This document shows positions 39,270-47,811 of a DNA stretch of 64,000 bases, one piece after another. The notes under the pieces are model-generated. The model ran no database searches and had not been told where the DNA came from. It saw only the letters and a program-made list of their open reading frames with translations. Origin of the DNA: Marinomonas lutimaris (GTDB lineage: Bacteria; Pseudomonadota; Gammaproteobacteria; Pseudomonadales; Marinomonadaceae); contig NZ_JAHLLW010000003.1 in the NCBI RefSeq assembly GCF_019426345.1, positions 124,001-188,000 on the forward strand, written 5' to 3'. A program made the position numbers and the translations under genes. The number at the start of each line of letters is the position of its first letter. The first letter of the stretch is position 1.

Positions 39270-39342
39270 ATGTTTGTCCTAAGTTACTTAACCCTGTCTC
39301 ATGACATGGAGGCGTTCAAAAAAAGAAGTCCCATTTGGCGAG

Positions 39343-40065
39343 TTAAACCAAATGCCGGCCTCCATCAAGTGACAAGGTTCGACCTGTCATGTAGCGACTG
39401 TCTAATATGTACTGTATCGCTAGCACACCTTCTTGCTCCCCTGGCTCCTTGCGCAGCAAGGATTTATTCAATGCTTTGTTACGATATTCTGAGTCATCGC
39501 CACTGTTAAACATCAAAAGTGATGGCGCTATCGCATTCACTTTAATTCGAGGTGCAAATCGTTTGGCAAACGAGCAAGTTAGATTTGCTAAACCTGCTTT
39601 ACTTGCCGCATAAGCAATGTGTTTGTCACTGCCTTTTTCTGCTACATAATCCGTCATATGGATAATGTCTGCTTGCCCCTCTTGCTCAGAACCTGCATAT
39701 AATAATGCTTCGAAGGCCAGATTTATACGATAAGGCGCAAATACGTGGACTTGCCACATTTTTTCCATTAATAACGCCGTATCCAAACAGCTCTCTTCTG
39801 CTTCCCATTCAGAGGCATTATGAATGATACCCCCAAGTGCAGAATATCGACTTTGTATTTTAGCAATAAATTCATCTACTCCAGAGCTGGATGAAAAGTC
39901 TGCTTGAATACAAGAAATTCCTTGCTCTTCTAAAATGGCAATATCTGCTCGAGCTCTGCGATAAGTAATAATTACTTCATATCCTTGAGCAACTAATGCT
40001 TTAGCACAGGCAAGGCCTAAGCGCTGCCCTCCGCCGGTAATAATAATTGGCATTTTACGCGTCAT
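39343..40065 (-). CDS. folM: Dihydromonapterin/dihydrofolate reductase FolM (SDR)
   Basis: The 240-aa short-chain dehydrogenase has the TGGGQRLGLACAKALVAQGY cofactor loop in place of the usual TGxxxGxG, and the catalytic YAASKAGLANLTCSFAKRFA (YxxxK). The family makes tetrahydromonapterin from the dihydro form with NADPH. Close placement upstream of folE in the same orientation supports this specific call over a generic SDR. The C-terminus YMTGRTLSLDGGRHLV is standard for SDRs. Confidence 0.9.
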   Translation of the reverse strand: MTRKMPIIITGGGQRLGLACAKALVAQGYEVIITYRRARADIAILEEQGISCIQADFSSSSGVDEFIAKIQSRYSALGGIIHNASEWEAEESCLDTALLMEKMWQVHVFAPYRINLAFEALLYAGSEQEGQADIIHMTDYVAEKGSDKHIAYAASKAGLANLTCSFAKRFAPRIKVNAIAPSLLMFNSGDDSEYRNKALNKSLLRKEPGEQEGVLAIQYILDSRYMTGRTLSLDGGRHLV

Positions 40066-40312
40066 TAGTATCCGTTCCTACTGAGTTATCATCATTAACC
40101 ACATGAAAAAATACTATCGATTCAGCATCTATACTTTGTTTCTGCCAATGTTAAATTCTTCGGCTAACCTTAAATACGTTGGCTATTAAAAAAAAGATCA
40201 ATCGAGATCATCTAAAATATTTTTTTATGCGTATCTATTGAACCACTTTTCATTCCAAAGTTCTAAAAAATGCGTTGCTGAATTTCACTCTCAAAATAAA
40301 GAAGGAATTGCG

Positions 40313-41236
40313 ATGACTTTACCAACAGAAAGACCGACCAATAAATCCTTACCAAGCGGTAGCATTCCTCAGGAAGCTTTCGATTGGTATGACGAATATG
40401 CTCATGGTGACATAGACCGCCGTACATTTTTATCTCGCCTTGGTACGCTTAGCGTAACGGGACTGACCCTTTCCGTCGTCGCAGGAGCACTCACCCCCAA
40501 CTACGCGTTAGCTGAGCAAGTATCTTTTAATGACCCTGATATTACTGCTAGCTATGTGGAATACGATTCACCAAATGGCCATGGCAAGGCTCGCGGCTAC
40601 CTAGTTATTCCTAAAAATGTCAATGCAGACAATAAAGCGCCAGCGGTGCTGGTTGCTCACGAAAACCGTGGTCTCAACCCATACATAGAAGATGTTGCAC
40701 GACGTTTAGCAAAAGCTGGATTCATCGCCTTTGCTCCTGATGCTCTTTTCCCTTTAGGTGGCTACCCTGGCAATGATGACAAGGGACGAGAAATGCAAAA
40801 GACCTTAGACGGAAATAAAATCGAAGGTGATTTCATGGATGCGGCAACTCTGCTGAAGAAGCATGAATTGAGTACAGGAAAAGTCGGTATGGTAGGTTTT
40901 TGCTACGGCGGTTATTTGACCAATGCCTTAGCCGCCGCCATGCCAGATACAATCCATGCTGGTGCACCTTACTACGGCACTCCAGCCAAGTCCAACATAG
41001 ACAAAATCAAAGCACCGTTGCAGCTGCATTTTGCTGAACTAGATAAACGAGTAAACGATACTTGGCCAGATTATGAGGCAGCACTTAAGGCAAATAAAGT
41101 CGATTACACAGCCTACGTGTATCCTCAAGCGAACCATGGCTTCCACAATGATTCGACGGCTCGCTACCAAGAGAAAAATGCTGAACTTGCATGGGAACGC
41201 ACTATCAACTTTTTCCAAAAAACCTTGAGCGCTTAA
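40313..41236 (+). CDS. Dienelactone-hydrolase-family protein with Tat-like leader
   Basis: The 307-aa alpha/beta-hydrolase has the DLH triad Cys-Asp-His: nucleophile in MVGFCYGGYLT, Asp in ELDKRVNDTWPDYE, His in YPQANHGFHND. The N-terminus carries DRRTFLSRLGTLSVTGLTLS and an ANYALA-like end, which looks like a twin-arginine leader (RRTFL) and suggests export of the folded enzyme. ATG 40313 has AAGAAGGA upstream; the frame extends 25 codons earlier without support. It is annotated in many genomes as a YghX-like carboxymethylenebutenolidase; the substrate is uncertain. Confidence 0.88.
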   Translation: MTLPTERPTNKSLPSGSIPQEAFDWYDEYAHGDIDRRTFLSRLGTLSVTGLTLSVVAGALTPNYALAEQVSFNDPDITASYVEYDSPNGHGKARGYLVIPKNVNADNKAPAVLVAHENRGLNPYIEDVARRLAKAGFIAFAPDALFPLGGYPGNDDKGREMQKTLDGNKIEGDFMDAATLLKKHELSTGKVGMVGFCYGGYLTNALAAAMPDTIHAGAPYYGTPAKSNIDKIKAPLQLHFAELDKRVNDTWPDYEAALKANKVDYTAYVYPQANHGFHNDSTARYQEKNAELAWERTINFFQKTLSA

Positions 41237-41262
41237 CAATTAACAAGAGACATTTACACTAA

Positions 41263-41290
41263 GTTACGGCCTACTAGTTTAGGCCGTAAC
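41263..41290 (+). terminator. Terminator after the dienelactone-hydrolase-like gene
   Basis: Arms GTTACGGCCTA/TAGGCCGTAAC flank a 6-nt loop and are followed by GC and T5. The right arm contains the last codons and stop of the convergent glycosyltransferase-like gene. Confidence 0.85.
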
Positions 41291-42379
41291 GCTTTTTACT
41301 CTCTTGGTATTATGAATTAGCGTTTGGTTATTGTATTTAAAATCAATACCGCGAACATTCGGTGTTTGTCGCCATAAAGACTCACACAAATCAGACACGC
41401 TAATATCATTACTAGATTGCAACCAAGCAACAACAGAACGAGCGACATTAGGATACGATATCTGCACTACTCTACTGGTTTCTAGCCACTCTTGAATAAC
41501 TTGCGAATTTAATACATCTGTTGTTTTCGCAACGTCTAAAAAGTCTAGGGCGATGGCGTTAGAATGTTGCTCTATTTGTCCTTTAAGCGGCTTTGCCAGA
41601 ATACGACGACCAAGCTGTAAGGCTTCGGAATTTAGTTCAAATCCAGCATTACAAAGTACAGATTCACATTCACTTAAGTTCTTTTGAAACACTTCCCGAC
41701 CAAAAGCAAAAACTTCTACATTGCCGTAGACACCAGGTTCAATGTCTTTGCAATGAAGACGGAAGCGATAATCCGGCACGCCATCTAGCCAATCCAAAAC
41801 AGCTTCACTGTTCTCAAAAGGTAAATAGACTAAAACGTGCTCAGGATCGGGCATGTTTTTCATTTGCTGCGCATGAATAAGTGGCGGCAAAATGGGATAA
41901 CCAAAATGATGCCAATGAGCTCCTAATTGGATTACTGCAGGCGCAAAATTTGACATTACCCACTGCGCAATAAAGTTTTTCTTGTAGCGTGGAATATCAT
42001 ATTTGAACGCATATTGATGGCCAAACCCAACACAAGGCACGCCTTGACGTTTAGCAGCCCAAGCAACGATAGGCTCAAAATCAGTGATGACCAAATCATA
42101 GCCACGGGTATCTATCGAACGAATATCTCGATACAACTTAAAAAAATTGGCGCTCTTACAAGTGGCATATAAGTCTAGCTGACCATTTCGAGCGACAAAA
42201 CTCAAACCTTGAAAAGTTCGGTAATTGCCAAATACCGCCATATCAAAGTAGTCCTCTGGCTTACGACCAGAAAAAACAAAATCTACTTCTACGCCAGCGG
42301 CATGCATTTCTGCCGCCATGGCTCGCGCTCGAGTAATATGACCATTCCCCGTCCCTTGAACACCGTACAATATTTTCAT
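41279..42379 (-). CDS. Glycosyltransferase-like protein, MJ1255/VC2487 family
   Basis: The protein of about 366 aa starts MKILYGVQGTGNGHITRARA, the glycine-rich nucleotide-sugar-binding start of GT-B enzymes like MurG. C-terminal features such as CNAGFELNSEALQLGRRILA and KPLKGQIEQHSNAIALD fit the UDP-glycosyltransferase fold. The frame is open 50 codons further upstream, but that part overlaps the PAP2 gene and lacks similarity; the true ATG overlaps the PAP2 stop by 4 bp. The pairing with a PAP2 phosphatase suggests a role in lipid-linked sugar or phospholipid metabolism, which is inference. Confidence 0.85.
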   Translation of the reverse strand: MKILYGVQGTGNGHITRARAMAAEMHAAGVEVDFVFSGRKPEDYFDMAVFGNYRTFQGLSFVARNGQLDLYATCKSANFFKLYRDIRSIDTRGYDLVITDFEPIVAWAAKRQGVPCVGFGHQYAFKYDIPRYKKNFIAQWVMSNFAPAVIQLGAHWHHFGYPILPPLIHAQQMKNMPDPEHVLVYLPFENSEAVLDWLDGVPDYRFRLHCKDIEPGVYGNVEVFAFGREVFQKNLSECESVLCNAGFELNSEALQLGRRILAKPLKGQIEQHSNAIALDFLDVAKTTDVLNSQVIQEWLETSRVVQISYPNVARSVVAWLQSSNDISVSDLCESLWRQTPNVRGIDFKYNNQTLIHNTKRVKSVTA

Positions 42380-42891
42380 ACCAAAATACCTATTGCCATC
42401 GCTGCGCAAGCAGTACCTAATAAAGCTCCAATCACGGTATCTGTTGGAAAATGCACACCTAGAAAAATACGTGATAAGCCGACATTTGCCGCCCAGAAAT
42501 ACAACATGACATTCAAGCTGGGAAACCACTCAGATAGACAAAAGGCCACAAAAAAAGCCCCTGATGTGTGACCTGACGGAAAAGAGAATTGATCTGAAGG
42601 AATAATAAAACTATTAAAATCATCCAACGCATCGGCTGGACGATTGCGTTTAAAACCGCGCTTCAATGCAAAGTACACAACACGCTCGACTAAAAAACCC
42701 AATATCAATACCAACGTTAGTGTTGCCTCACCAGCGAACCAAAATAACAATGCTAATAACGCGTAAAGCGGGCCATCCGCTGAAAATGAAACGGCTCGCC
42801 CGATACGAGTTAATGTCGCTCTGTGCTTGCGCGCCATACACCAAGAAAAAGTTTGTACATCAACTGCGTGGATATTCTGAAGTATGTTCAT
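42376..42891 (-). CDS. PAP2-family membrane phosphatase
   Basis: The 171-aa inner-membrane protein shows the three phosphatase motifs: KRGFKRNRP (K-x6-RP), FPSGHTSG (PSGH) and SRIFLGVHFPTDTVIG (SRxxxGxHxxxD). Such enzymes remove phosphate from phosphatidic acid, undecaprenyl pyrophosphate or phosphatidylglycerol phosphate. About five membrane helices are predicted. ATG 42891 is preferred to the GTG nine bases earlier because GAGGTGAT stands at proper distance. It is coupled to the downstream glycosyltransferase-like gene by ATGA. Confidence 0.9.
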   Translation of the reverse strand: MNILQNIHAVDVQTFSWCMARKHRATLTRIGRAVSFSADGPLYALLALLFWFAGEATLTLVLILGFLVERVVYFALKRGFKRNRPADALDDFNSFIIPSDQFSFPSGHTSGAFFVAFCLSEWFPSLNVMLYFWAANVGLSRIFLGVHFPTDTVIGALLGTACAAMAIGILV

Positions 42892-43002
42892 CCTTATCAC
42901 CTCACTGGTTTTGTCTTACTACCAACATAGACCAGTAAAATGTCCGTTCTGTGGCATTAGTATGACAACTTAGTGACATACCTAAACCACAACTTTCAGG
43001 CA

Positions 43003-43030
43003 AAAAAATACCTCGACATAACGAGGCATT
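43003..43030 (-). terminator. Intrinsic terminator of pldA
   Basis: Reverse-strand CCTCG/CGAGG stem with a TTATGT loop, flanked by A:T pairs and followed by seven T, 47 bp past the pldA stop. Confidence 0.85.
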
Positions 43031-43076
43031 TAGAAACATGTCATCTCAGCTTATTCAAAGTCTATTGCTAAGCTAA

Positions 43077-44132
43077 CTATAGCCAGTTAGTCAGCATTAT
43101 CCCCACACCAAGAGATTGAGTTTGATGATTGTAGTCCAACAAAGATTGCCCATAACCATTAAAGTATTGAACATAGCCGCGCGTTTTCCCCCATAAAGGA
43201 AAAGTAAAACCAACTTGAATCGCGCCCCTGTTATCAGACGACTTAAAGTTATTTCTCAGCATCACATCAATGGTGTAGTCATCAATGACATGTATCACAT
43301 TAAACTCACCATAGCCGTAATAGTTCTCTATATTCGGGTTATCATCCACTTTTGAGCTTTCAGGAATTCGATACCACGGCTTAATAGAAAAAGCTGTGTC
43401 GCCATGTTCAAACATGAAATCCACATAAAAACGGTTCCAAGAACGAGATAAATCCCCTGATTGACCATTAGATTGATGATTGAAGCCATACGTCACGTAG
43501 TTCGGCTTAATCCCTAAAAGGCCTTTTTTAGGTTTGGTCACGACAAAGACTTCAGGCTCATGATTGGTATCACGAAAAGGTGAGGAAATTGTGCTGTTGT
43601 AAGCCTGCCAGTAAGCTTGCTGAGTATAGGCAAACCATAAACTACTATCTCGTCCCACTACATCGTAGGCAACAGGAAACTTCACGCTCAGTTGAAACTT
43701 AAATTCTACGCTTTCCAACTCATCCGAATCTGCCGCTTGATCACCTAAAAAAGCACGGTCATTCGGATTAGAGGTATAGGAAAAAGGTAAGAAATAATTT
43801 GGCTTATGAGGCGTTAAAACAAACGGATTATTTGCGGTATTGGTTTCTCTATTCTCCCTTTGTTGAAACAAACCATTCGCATCTCTTGCCCGCTTAGAGA
43901 TAGATTCAGGAACTTCTGGCTCCTCAGGAGCGTAAGGCTCGTCTAAACCATCATCCGCAGATGCCTCGCTGTTAGACTCTAAGTTTTCCCGTTCTGAACC
44001 GTTTAGTTCGGTATTTTCAGAAACTATCGCACTATCCGACTCGGTCGTTAACGCCTTATCCAGTTCGGGTAGATCTGCCTGAGCCCAAAGCAAACTCGGA
44101 AGAAATATCATTGAGCACATAATGGCTTTCAT
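43077..44132 (-). CDS. pldA: Outer-membrane phospholipase A (OMPLA)
   Basis: OMPLA hydrolyses phospholipids in the outer leaflet after dimerisation with calcium. The 351-aa product has a signal peptide (cleavage near LWAQA), the catalytic block YGFNHQSNGQSGDLSRSWNR with the Asn/His/Ser triad residues, and strands ending in a barrel; the last residues are NWL. An unusual acidic, Glu/Ser/Asn-rich segment of about 75 residues lies between the signal peptide and the barrel (SENTELNGSERENLESNSEA region). It lies 38 bp downstream of the CHMI-like gene. Confidence 0.92.
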   Translation of the reverse strand: MKAIMCSMIFLPSLLWAQADLPELDKALTTESDSAIVSENTELNGSERENLESNSEASADDGLDEPYAPEEPEVPESISKRARDANGLFQQRENRETNTANNPFVLTPHKPNYFLPFSYTSNPNDRAFLGDQAADSDELESVEFKFQLSVKFPVAYDVVGRDSSLWFAYTQQAYWQAYNSTISSPFRDTNHEPEVFVVTKPKKGLLGIKPNYVTYGFNHQSNGQSGDLSRSWNRFYVDFMFEHGDTAFSIKPWYRIPESSKVDDNPNIENYYGYGEFNVIHVIDDYTIDVMLRNNFKSSDNRGAIQVGFTFPLWGKTRGYVQYFNGYGQSLLDYNHQTQSLGVGIMLTNWL

Positions 44133-44170
44133 TATTTAAAGACCTTTTTGGGCGATCAAAATCACCATTA

Positions 44171-44521
44171 TTATTGGGATAGAACAACCTTTTTAGCGTA
44201 GGTATCGCGTTCCATTTCACAGACTTCCACCGAGAAACTAACATCCTTTAATGAAAACTGTGTTAAAGCTTCTAGAACTAAATGAGAAAGTTGCTTTCTC
44301 TGCTCCATTGTTCGACCAGAAAGCATTCTTAGAATGACATGAACGAAAGCATCTTCTTTTCCAGCGGTTAAAAAGCTCTTATAGGGGAAACTACGTAATT
44401 TGATGTCTTCTTCAGTAAACAGTGTCGATGCAATACAGGCACCCTTAACCGCCTCAAGTAAGTCTACTGGGGGCACTTCTTGTTCTAAATTTTGGCTATA
44501 TTCAACGATACAATGCGGCAT
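44171..44521 (-). CDS. 5-carboxymethyl-2-hydroxymuconate isomerase-like protein (CHMI)
   Basis: The 116-aa protein begins MPHCIVEYSQNLEQEVPPVD, with the catalytic N-terminal Pro after Met as in CHMI and the tautomerase superfamily. E. coli C HpaF acts in homoprotocatechuate breakdown. No other hpa genes are present, so the substrate here may be different. It is 38 bp downstream of the GhrA-like gene and upstream of pldA, all leftward. Length fits the single-domain family. Confidence 0.87.
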   Translation of the reverse strand: MPHCIVEYSQNLEQEVPPVDLLEAVKGACIASTLFTEEDIKLRSFPYKSFLTAGKEDAFVHVILRMLSGRTMEQRKQLSHLVLEALTQFSLKDVSFSVEVCEMERDTYAKKVVLSQ

Positions 44522-44559
44522 TTAAGACTCCATTTTTAGACTTATTAGATATTATTCCA

Positions 44560-45495
44560 CTAATAACCACGAACCGGATCAACAGCTGGCGGAATATTAC
44601 CCGTCAGTCGATACTGTTTAATATTTTCAGCGACAATTTCGCTGGCACTTACAGGGTGTGTTGGCGCAGAGATATGTGGCAATACAGTGATAGAATCATG
44701 CTGCCAAAATGAGTGATTTATAGGCAACGGCTCTTGCATAAAGACATCCAACACAGCGTGGGACAAAGCCCCTTGTTCAAGTTTCGTTAACAAAGCTTCA
44801 TCATCAATAATGAGACCACGAGCAAAATTAATTAAGCTTGCTCCTATTGGTAAACATGACAGATTTTGATCATTGAGCAAGCCCTTAGTTTCTATCGTCA
44901 AGGGCAAAAGACAAACGAGTATATCACTTTGTCGCAACAATGGGATGAGCCCTTCCTCGCCATAAAAACACTCAACTCCTGCAACCTGCTTGGGGTTTCG
45001 ACTCCATCCCGCAACGGAAAAACCGTTAGCGACTAAACGCTGCGCACTAACGGCACCTAGCTCCCCTAATCCAAGTACACCGATTCGGCGATCTTGAGCA
45101 CGCACCATGGGTTGTTGAATCCAAGATTTTTTTGACTGCTGCTTGGCATATGTTGGCATATCTCGATGAAGGTAAAGCGTCCAAGCTAAGACTGCTTCAG
45201 ACATAGTCTGGGCCAAATTGGAATCAACTAAACGCACAATTGAAAAAGGTGGTGACGACAGTTCATTGATCATACGTTCAACACCTGCCCATACACTATG
45301 AACCCACTTTAATGAAGGTAGCTCTAATAAATGATCAGGGTCTGGATTGGCGACAATAGCAATCTCACATTGCAGCTTTTGCTCTGGAGTTAAATCGGCA
45401 AAAAGTACGATCATTTCATTTGGCATTGCCGCCGATAAATGCTTAATCCAAATATTTTGTTCTGACAAATCAGCGCGACTAATAAAAGGGATCAT
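44560..45495 (-). CDS. D-2-hydroxyacid dehydrogenase, GhrA-like (glyoxylate/hydroxypyruvate reductase)
   Basis: The 311-aa NAD(P)H enzyme has the Rossmann motif GVLGLGELGAVSAQRL and the catalytic residues Arg in NFARGLIIDDEA, Glu in FMQEPLP and His in VLPHISAPTHP. The C-terminus AVDPVRGY is like that of E. coli GhrA (VDRARGY). It likely reduces glyoxylate or hydroxypyruvate. The start overlaps the VOC gene stop by 4 bp (ATGA), so it is the second gene of a small operon VOC-ghrA-CHMI. Confidence 0.9.
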   Translation of the reverse strand: MIPFISRADLSEQNIWIKHLSAAMPNEMIVLFADLTPEQKLQCEIAIVANPDPDHLLELPSLKWVHSVWAGVERMINELSSPPFSIVRLVDSNLAQTMSEAVLAWTLYLHRDMPTYAKQQSKKSWIQQPMVRAQDRRIGVLGLGELGAVSAQRLVANGFSVAGWSRNPKQVAGVECFYGEEGLIPLLRQSDILVCLLPLTIETKGLLNDQNLSCLPIGASLINFARGLIIDDEALLTKLEQGALSHAVLDVFMQEPLPINHSFWQHDSITVLPHISAPTHPVSASEIVAENIKQYRLTGNIPPAVDPVRGY

Positions 45496-45905
45496 TTTTC
45501 ATACACCTGAGCCAAGTCTTTAAAGCCTTTTAACTCAATAGCATTTCCACTTGGATCTTTAAAAAACATTGTCCATTGCTCCCCAGGCAAGCCTTCAAAG
45601 CGAACACTTGGAGCAAGATCAAACGCCACATTCGCTTCAGTTAGACGCTTTGCCAACTTCTGCCATTCCTCTAACGGTAAAATCAACCCAAAGTGTGGCA
45701 TAGGAACAAGATGATCACCGACTCTACCTGTATTTGTCGTTGGACTTGGCACACCTAAATGAAGAGACAGTTGATGCCCGTAGAAATCAAAATCCACCCA
45801 AGTCTCAGTGCTGCGGCCTTCAATACAACCTAAAACTTGCGTATAAAAAAGGCGCGTTTCGTCTAAAGAAGTAACGTGAAAGGCGTAATGAAATAAAGCG
45901 GACAT
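45492..45905 (-). CDS. VOC-family (glyoxalase/dioxygenase fold) protein
   Basis: The 137-aa protein starts MSALFHYAFHVTSLDETRLF followed by YTQVLGC, the first beta-alpha unit of the vicinal-oxygen-chelate fold with a His metal ligand, and ends MFFKDPSGNAIELKGFKD with the Glu ligand. This group includes glyoxalases and extradiol-type enzymes; the segment is close to proteins annotated as dioxygenase-like. Six codons upstream are in frame but the ATG at 45905 fits the family. It is translationally coupled to the GhrA-like gene. Confidence 0.87.
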   Translation of the reverse strand: MSALFHYAFHVTSLDETRLFYTQVLGCIEGRSTETWVDFDFYGHQLSLHLGVPSPTTNTGRVGDHLVPMPHFGLILPLEEWQKLAKRLTEANVAFDLAPSVRFEGLPGEQWTMFFKDPSGNAIELKGFKDLAQVYEK

Positions 45906-46358
45906 AAGCATTCCTAACAACAATGAATTAGGTTAGAAAAATACAGCACACAGAGCAAAAGTAAACATCAATCCGCTGTCCCCAGCATATAGTAAGCATT
46001 TAAAAAAGAAATGTCTTATGTCCCAAAAAAACCTACAGTGCACCACAGTTATCGACTCTTTCATCCCACCTTTATAAGCCTCATAAATTAATGTCTCTAT
46101 CACTTCATATTTTCATTAATTTCATCAACATCGCCATTTTTAAATCCTTTAACGACATTCCTAAAATGTATTTTTGTATCAATGCTTTGTCACGTTTCAT
46201 GGTGTTTTGTATCTATTTGCAAAGGGACATATACAAGAAAATCATTATTAATATACTGCTTAAAATGACTTATAAAATTTATTCGTCATTTTTGAAAACA
46301 TTTTATTTTATTGACTACACTTATTTTGTTGAATGGTACAAACAGCTTAAGGATAAAC
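45906..46358. other. AT-rich promoter region of the chemotaxis operon
   Basis: This 453-bp divergent gap is very AT-rich. A weak TTGAAA (46288) with 18 bp to TACACT could be a promoter for the rightward operon, but low complexity makes this unsafe. No flagellar sigma-28 promoter (TAAA-N15-GCCGATAA) was found, which fits a non-flagellar role. A 109-codon open frame at 46091-46420 was judged spurious. Confidence 0.4.
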
Positions 46359-47513
46359 ATGTTGCGATTTCTTCTTTGTCATTGTTTTGCATTAGTAGTA
46401 GCTGGAATTCTGGTATATGAATCTTTAATGTGGGAGGCGATTGCGGTTCTTGCAGTATTTGGTTTTATCCCAATTCTTTTATCTAAGTCACCAAAAAATA
46501 AAGCTGATACTAATGATGAAACCAAGGTAGCTGCTGCTATTCATTCTTCTCAAGCGGATCATGTATCGATTCCTGAAGCATTGTTTAGCAGAGACCTAGT
46601 GCCTTTATTAAATGTATGTGGTGAAGACCTTAACAATGTACTTGCCACACAAAAAAGTGCAGTAGAGCTACTTAATAATGCCTTTATAGAAACAAATTCA
46701 TTGATTGAGCAACAAGCCGGCTGTATTAATCACTTAGTTGAAACAGATAGTGATGACAATAAATATTACAGCGAAGTCATGCGTGACTTTGCAGCACAGA
46801 CTGCAACCACCTTAGACAAGTTCATCGAAAGTACAATTGAAATGTCAGCCTCATCTATGGAGCTACTCTCAAAGGTCAACGAAATCCATGATGAAATGCC
46901 TGAAATTGCAAAAGCCTTAAAAGATATTGATGACATTGCCGATCAAACCAACCTTCTAGCACTCAATGCAGCTATTGAAGCCGCCAGAGCGGGTGAAGCA
47001 GGACGTGGCTTTGCTGTTGTTGCAGATGAGGTTCGCTCACTATCCAATCGATCTTCTGGTTTTAGTATTGCCATCCAATCCCGTCTCAAAAAGATCCAAG
47101 ACCAAGTCTCTAGCTTAACAAAATCAATGGAGCGATTAGCCGCCCATGATGTGACTTACATAATGGAATCTAAAAAAACCATGAACAGCGCCTTGCAGCA
47201 CATTGTTAAAAAAGCGGAAGACGATGCAGGCATTACATTAGAACTGGAGAATCTTGCCAAGGCTTTAGAATCAGCCATATTCGATGCCACCAGAGCGCTA
47301 CAGTTTGACGATATCAACGGACAAAACATCACGTATACCATTGAAGTGTTGGGCTTTATGGGCGAACAGTTGAGCTCTGTGAACGATGAATCTTCGGACA
47401 ATATAGAGCACGTATTAAGGGATAAATTAGAAATAATAAAACAACGTAGCCAACAAAAACATAACCCTGTTTCACAACAAAATATTGAAAGCGGCGACAT
47501 TGATTTATTTTAA
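46359..47513 (+). CDS. Short membrane-anchored MCP-like protein with CheZ-like motif
   Basis: The 384-aa protein has two N-terminal membrane helices (about 1-42) with almost no periplasmic part, so no sensor domain. The MCP signalling tip is clear: [20 protein letters not shown] and [17 protein letters not shown]. After it comes [19 protein letters not shown]316-D-D318-I-N-G-Q322 has the same F-x-D-x3-Q pattern as the CheZ phosphatase motif FQDLTGQ. The chain ends SGDIDLF, nearly the same as the end of CheD in this operon. RBS AAGGAT precedes ATG 46359. It is first in the ten-gene operon. A combined receptor/phosphatase scaffold is inferred. Confidence 0.82.
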   Translation: MLRFLLCHCFALVVAGILVYESLMWEAIAVLAVFGFIPILLSKSPKNKADTNDETKVAAAIHSSQADHVSIPEALFSRDLVPLLNVCGEDLNNVLATQKSAVELLNNAFIETNSLIEQQAGCINHLVETDSDDNKYYSEVMRDFAAQTATTLDKFIESTIEMSASSMELLSKVNEIHDEMPEIAKALKDIDDIADQTNLLALNAAIEAARAGEAGRGFAVVADEVRSLSNRSSGFSIAIQSRLKKIQDQVSSLTKSMERLAAHDVTYIMESKKTMNSALQHIVKKAEDDAGITLELENLAKALESAIFDATRALQFDDINGQNITYTIEVLGFMGEQLSSVNDESSDNIEHVLRDKLEIIKQRSQQKHNPVSQQNIESGDIDLF

Positions 47514-47532
47514 ATAAGGACGAGAGGTTCGC

Positions 47533-47811
47533 ATGTCAGAATTCATAGTGATTAATATGCCTGAAAGATTTGATTTTAGTACCCATGGGTGGTTCACCAA
47601 AGCCTATGAAGAAGCATTAACCAAAACAAAAAAAATCGTATTAGATTTTTCTCGTGTCGCCTATGTGGATTCTTCCGCCCTAGGAATGATGGTTCTTCTG
47701 CACCGTCAGATAAGTGCCACTTCAGGTCAAGGCACCATTCGAAATGTAAATGGAACAGCAAAAGATATTCTTGACATGGCTAATTTTGAGAAGTTATTTA
47801 GCTATGAATAA
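47533..47811 (+). CDS. STAS-domain protein (anti-anti-sigma-factor type)
   Basis: The 92-aa protein is one STAS domain: the first strand FIVINMPERFDFSTHGWF, then KIVLDFSRVAYVDSSALGMM with the conserved phosphorylation site at Ser47/Ser48, and a C-terminal helix. Such proteins switch partners according to phosphorylation by an RsbW-like kinase and dephosphorylation by a PP2C phosphatase. Both activities are present in the next gene, whose start overlaps this stop by 8 bp (ATGAATAA). GAGAGG precedes the ATG. Its downstream partner is unknown. Confidence 0.92.
   Translation: MSEFIVINMPERFDFSTHGWFTKAYEEALTKTKKIVLDFSRVAYVDSSALGMMVLLHRQISATSGQGTIRNVNGTAKDILDMANFEKLFSYE

Noticed and set aside
42380-42529. 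Upstream extension of the glycosyltransferase-like gene by 50 codons
   Set aside because: It is antiparallel in content to the PAP2 gene frame and unlike the family, whose proteins start at the glycine-rich MKILYG motif.
46091-46420. A 109-codon open frame upstream of the MCP-like gene
   Set aside because: It is AT-driven, rich in Phe, Ile, Lys and Tyr, has no clear ribosome site and overlaps the well-supported start of the MCP-like gene.
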